From positions 43,857,552 through 43,921,551 of the forward strand of contig OX326956.1 of assembly GCA_946800325.1 (NCBI GenBank): a stretch of DNA of 64,000 nt, read 5' to 3'. A program made the translations under genes and the position numbers. The notes below the pieces were generated by a model. It made no database searches and had not been told where the DNA came from. It worked only from the letters and a program-made list of their open reading frames with translations. Below, in pieces: positions 60,157-64,000 of the stretch. Within the stretch, counting starts at the first letter, position 1. Each line of letters starts with the position of its first letter. This DNA comes from Luzula sylvatica (Eukaryota; Streptophyta; Magnoliopsida; Poales; Juncaceae).

Positions 60157-60399
60157 GAGATCTAAGATCGCATTCAATTGAATTGTTTCTTGGAGAACTT
60201 TTCGACCCGACGAGAGGAGACTAAAGTGACGAAGTTGAGGCCAGAAAAGACACTCTCTTTCCCTTGTTCGATATGTGTGTGTTTTATGAGGCTTGCTTTT
60301 TCAAATGGAAGTGGCTTAGCTCACTTGGCATACCGACATATTCCACGTCATATTCGGGGAAATTTTCGTGAAAAGAAGTGTGGTTCCTATCATTACCCT
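58448..60399. mobile_element. Second MULE-like element, 1.95 kb
   Basis: Target duplication CTATTTTTGA (9-10 bp) at 58438-58447 and 60400-60409. Ends GTAATGATAG-AACCACAC and complement GGGTAATGATAGGAACCACAC, continuing into shared TTCCCCGAAT and GACGTGG/GATGTGG blocks. The interior resembles a 5' UTR and first intron (58560-59100: CT-rich leader, TTAGGGTTT) but has no clear ORF. It may be a captured promoter/leader. It starts only 27 bp after the Pack-MULE's TSD. Confidence 0.75.
60128..60155. repeat. (CT)n microsatellite
   Basis: About 14 CT units within the MULE-like element, next to a leader-like sequence. Confidence 0.85.
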
Positions 60400-60660
60400 C
60401 TATTTTTGAACAAATTTAGCCGCCAATGACCCGTTTTTCAAAACTTAAATTATTAAGTGTAGCTTTATCCAAATAAGATTCTAAAGGTCCGGTGTTTTTA
60501 CAAGATTTTTGAAGTCCGATCTAATTATAGGTTAATGATAATGTGCACGACTTTTTAGTCATATTTTAAATTTTAAATATCTTCATTTTACCTTCATAAT
60601 TTTAATATATTTTTTTTGTCAAGGGTTATGGACCTATGGTTCTATTGACTATATTCCAAA

Positions 60661-61344
60661 GAGTGGTGATGCATGTCCCCCTTAAAATCCCCTAGATCGA
60701 TTGATGTATTGGCGTCTGCAATAATGATGATGGTAAACCATGAATATTAATTTTTTTCCATCCTATATAGATAAAGAAGATAAAAAAGATCCACCGTTTC
60801 ACACATCATTAATTTATTTAATAATTTAAACAAGTTTGTTTACCACCATTTATAATATTAATTAATCAAATTTATAAATTTGGAAAAGAAGTTATTTGAC
60901 CGAATTAATACACCGTTTAACATGTGTTAAACGGATACACATGAATAAAATATCATAAAAAATAAAAAAATATATAACATTAAAAATAAAAATGATAAGT
61001 TCGCAAAAGTTAGCAAAATAAAAATGACAATATTTTGTTTTTAAAAAAAATTGAAAAGAAAATAATAAAATTTGTTAAATAATTATGATTTGTCATTTGT
61101 AATCAAATATAATAAATAATTAAATAAACCAAATCATTTTTAATAATTTGGTTCCTAACATAATAAATATCGTTTACCATCTAATTAATAATATTCTGCC
61201 ACATAATTAATACCATGTATTAATTTGCATAATTTTATTGTTTACCATGTATTGATTTGAATTTAGCATTAATTGAATCCATTAAATTTCTCCCAACACA
61301 TCAAGGATTGTGGGGGAATGTAGAGGGGGCAAATATAATTTTTC
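60661..61344. mobile_element. MULE-type MITE, family A copy 2
   Basis: 684 bp. A 9-bp target duplication TATTCCAAA lies at 60652-60660 and 61345-61353. Ends GAGTGGTGATG...CCCCCTTAAAATCCCCTAG and complement GAAAAATTATATTTGCCCCC match the copy at 3815-4080. The interior is longer and AT-rich. Confidence 0.85.
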
Positions 61345-61353
61345 TATTCCAAA

Positions 61354-62799
61354 TTATATTCCAATAGATATTTGCTATAAATTATGAAATATACGGAATG
61401 AGAAACTCCACTATCGAATAAATACTAGGATAATATTTAATACCCGCACGTCGATGCAGTTATTTTAATTTTTTAATTGTATTTGTATATTTACCAGCTG
61501 AGTACCGATTGGAAAGATATAAGAAAAATATGTGAAAAACATTGGTCACTTATCAAGCGATTGAATTTGCTTTGAATTTGTACTAAGGAAAAACTATACG
61601 TACAAGTTACTTAAAAAGAAATTTGCAAAAATAACTTTGTTTTGTTGAAATTGTAAAAATAATATTTTCGCCTCCTTAACTGGGCAAATTAGTGCTTTTC
61701 GCCCGATCTTCAGGCTAGAATGTTAATGTTTACTTGAATATCAAATTAATTAAGCAAGGCAGAAAAAATGATACTGCGATCCCGATGCCGGTTTGAAAGA
61801 AAAACATTCAGGCATTTTTGTCACGCTCCAAATTCGGAACGTGACTATCCTATATCTTTAACATAAATTAAAGATATACGAAGCACACATACCAATTTGA
61901 ATTGTCCAAAATGTCATCCTAGTTTCAATTTTTGCATCTTAGATATACCAACGCTAATAACCAAATAAATGGGTGAGTTTAAAAACTCAATAACAGATTT
62001 CCTAAAAAATACAGTCTCTCTATATAATTCGAATTTATAAAAATAATAATAATTTATAATAAAATAGACTCAAATACTTATATCTAATTTATCTCCAAAA
62101 TTAAGATGTTCACTCAATTTCTAGCATGATTTTGTTTTCATTTCATTTTTTTTCTTTTCTGTAAATGTGTTGAGGGGGCCGCGGCCACAGACAGAGAGAG
62201 AACGAATAGTAGGTATTAAATATAAGGTTTTTGTGTGTGTTTTTGCTATTAAGTCCGTTAAATTTTGATGTTTATATTTCGTTTGTAATTTATATTTAAT
62301 TATTTTATTTATTTTTAAATATACTGTTCAATACTTCAATACAAATATAATATATTTATGAACAAGTATTGATTTTTTTTTTTTCGGTATGTTACAATTT
62401 TTGTCGTGTAACGACGCATGAATATTTTTTTCCTTTCAATCCATCCAATGTACAGTATCATTTTTTTATATTCGTCCCGTTACGGGACAGAAATATATTA
62501 ATGCCTTTTTCTTTTTCTTAAAACAAATTGATGTTTAAGATAATAAATTAGTGTTTCATACGTAAATCACTAATTTCCGTCCCCATCAAAGGAAGAAAAT
62601 GTTATTTTTACAATTTTTTAACAAATCAATCTTCCTTATGTAAATTTTTAAACAAATACGCTACCCCGAAAAAAGAAATTAATTCCTTGCTGCACCTTTA
62701 TTGATATGTAGTTGTACACTTGTACTACGGTGCACGTAAAATTAATATATTCATTAATTTTTGGTTGGAATTGTCCTTGACAACACAATTATCTGTAGT
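61354..62799. other. Intergenic DNA
   Basis: At about 61829 GTCACGCTCC...GGAACGTGAC is a near-palindrome of the kind found at the start of some gypsy LTRs, but no matching end was found. A palindrome GTCCCGTTACGGGAC lies near 62477. No gene. Confidence 0.4.
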
Positions 62800-64000
62800 T
62801 GCATGCTTGAGGCTAGATACTTGTAAAGTTCTTCATTACAATTTTCATGATAATTTATGGGTAGTCTGAGAGAGAAACTCACTTTGCACTTTTCAAGCCT
62901 AATCATGGTTTAAGCACAATTTTTTCGTAAACCTACATTCGAAAGCACTCTACTTTTAATTTTTGAAACAAATGCTAAGCAATTTAGGAATCGAAAAAGA
63001 GAAACTCGTTTGATTTTCTCCCATAACTTATGTTTATTTTGCGAAAAATAAAAAAACAGACCAACTTGCCAACATTATTTCATGATATCTGAATATACTA
63101 ATAGGAGACATATAAACACATGGAATGGAATACTCTTTGCTGCTAAATAACCAGCTTTATAATTTTAATTTGTTGATAAAAATGAGAATTCCATGCTTGC
63201 TCATGATTTTGGTGAACAACATCATGCTTTTCGGAAGCATTCTAGAAGGCACGTCCCCGCTACTCGTAAAACACGACATGACGAGCATTAATTAACATCC
63301 TAAATAAATTACAAATAATTCATCATTAGTCTAAAAAATTCTAACAAAGTTGTTGGAATATAATTTGTAAAACTCAAATATTATATGTAGCAATGTTTGA
63401 TAAATATAAATGGAATGGAATTTTTGCTTATGAATTACAAATTTGTTTTCATAATTTTATCACAAACAGAAATAACAAATTTAAGCCAAACACTCCAACA
63501 AGTATGACAATTCTTACAAAATCGTTCCACCACCAACATCACATAACAATATTGCTAAAAATTGGGGGTTTTCATCATAATTTAAATTCACTCAGTTCCT
63601 TTGAGGAAACTGTCGTGATTAAGAATAATAAATGGACATATTTGCAAGTTATCCCTCTCAGTTCACCATACGTATCATGTTTACTTTGTTATTTTCGTTC
63701 ATTGTTTTTGTCAGAACATAAGTGAAGCAAGAGAAAAATTGTATGTAAAACAGTTCCTTCTTGTGAATAACTCGAGTTCTTGACCACAGAACCAAATTAG
63801 TTATAGCTTCGATCATAGTAATAACAAACAAAAAAATACAAAACATAATTCCATGCTATCATAATAATTATATCAAACAGTATAATCACTATGGATATCA
63901 CGCAAACCACATTACTTATTCACAATTTCTTGCATAGTTTTATCACAGATCAATGCAAAACCTATAAAAAAGAAAATATACAATCAAAGTCATCTTTTGA
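62800..64000. repeat. Third, diverged copy of the duplication unit's 3' part (runs off the edge)
   Basis: Aligns over most of its length to 36890-37627 and more closely to 50960-51890, sharing e.g. GGAATCGAAAAAG, CCAGCTTTATAAT and TTCGGAAGCATTCTAGAAGG. Divergence is clearly higher than between units 1 and 2. It lacks a full ICDH gene on its left; the homology starts abruptly at about 62800. Confidence 0.8.
63990..64000 (-). CDS. Stop codon and last codons of a third copy of the 70-residue gene
   Basis: The final 11 bases match the end of exon 2 (…Lys-Arg-stop) of the genes at 37617 and 51880. The remainder lies beyond the window, so intactness is unknown. Confidence 0.55.

Overview
This window is nuclear DNA of a flowering plant, most likely a eudicot. 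Genes have many short GT-AG introns, intergenic DNA is very AT-rich, and plant-specific families are present (trichome-birefringence-like acetyltransferases, a REM-type B3 factor, plastid-type NADP isocitrate dehydrogenase). The rest is dense with plant transposable elements. The species cannot be named from the sequence. No bacterial operon, CRISPR array or viral gene was seen.

Layout. 1-7.8 kb: two tandem minus-strand TBL/TBR-type genes, the first cut by the window edge, separated by a small TIR element that later insertions have broken up. 7.8-20.4 kb: almost gene-free transposon graveyard. It holds a MULE-type MITE, a Helitron end, a tRNA-derived SINE with 15-bp TSD, a 1.44-kb solo copia LTR with 5-bp TSD and a cluster of palindromes, a hAT-like MITE, a Helitron with an internal minisatellite, and a 1.75-kb TIR element with an extremely AT-rich interior. 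20.6-21.6 kb: a compact plus-strand gene for a Utp12-domain protein, with site II and telo-box motifs upstream.

21.68-52.49 kb is the main event, a tandem segmental duplication. Each unit carries, in order, a REM-like double-B3 gene (+), tRNA-Leu(AAG) (+), a CPYC glutaredoxin (-), a decayed relic of an isocitrate dehydrogenase 3' end, a complete 12-exon NADP-isocitrate dehydrogenase gene (-), and the last exon of a 70-residue protein gene (-). Unit 1 spans about 21,680-38,236 and unit 2 about 38,237-52,490. Coding regions are near-identical and all splice sites are kept. The units differ by two clean insertions: a 4-kb L1-type LINE only in unit 1 (empty site intact in unit 2), and a 1.6-kb TIR element only in unit 2. 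The first exon and promoter of the 70-residue gene exist only after unit 2. A more diverged third copy of the 3' part of the unit starts near 62.8 kb and runs off the right edge, so the array probably continues.

53-64 kb: a 4.4-kb Pack-MULE (9-bp TSD, very long TIRs) carrying a decayed fragment of a nucleotide-sugar transporter gene, into whose exon a 1.7-kb foldback element has inserted. A second MULE-like element lies directly beside it, and a MULE-type MITE follows at 60.66 kb.

The genes of the duplicated block belong to different pathways (transcription, tRNA, thiol redox, NADPH supply). Their co-duplication looks like one structural event, though glutaredoxin and NADP-ICDH both feed thiol redox balance. 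Exon limits were derived by hand from open frames and splice signals; no database search was run.
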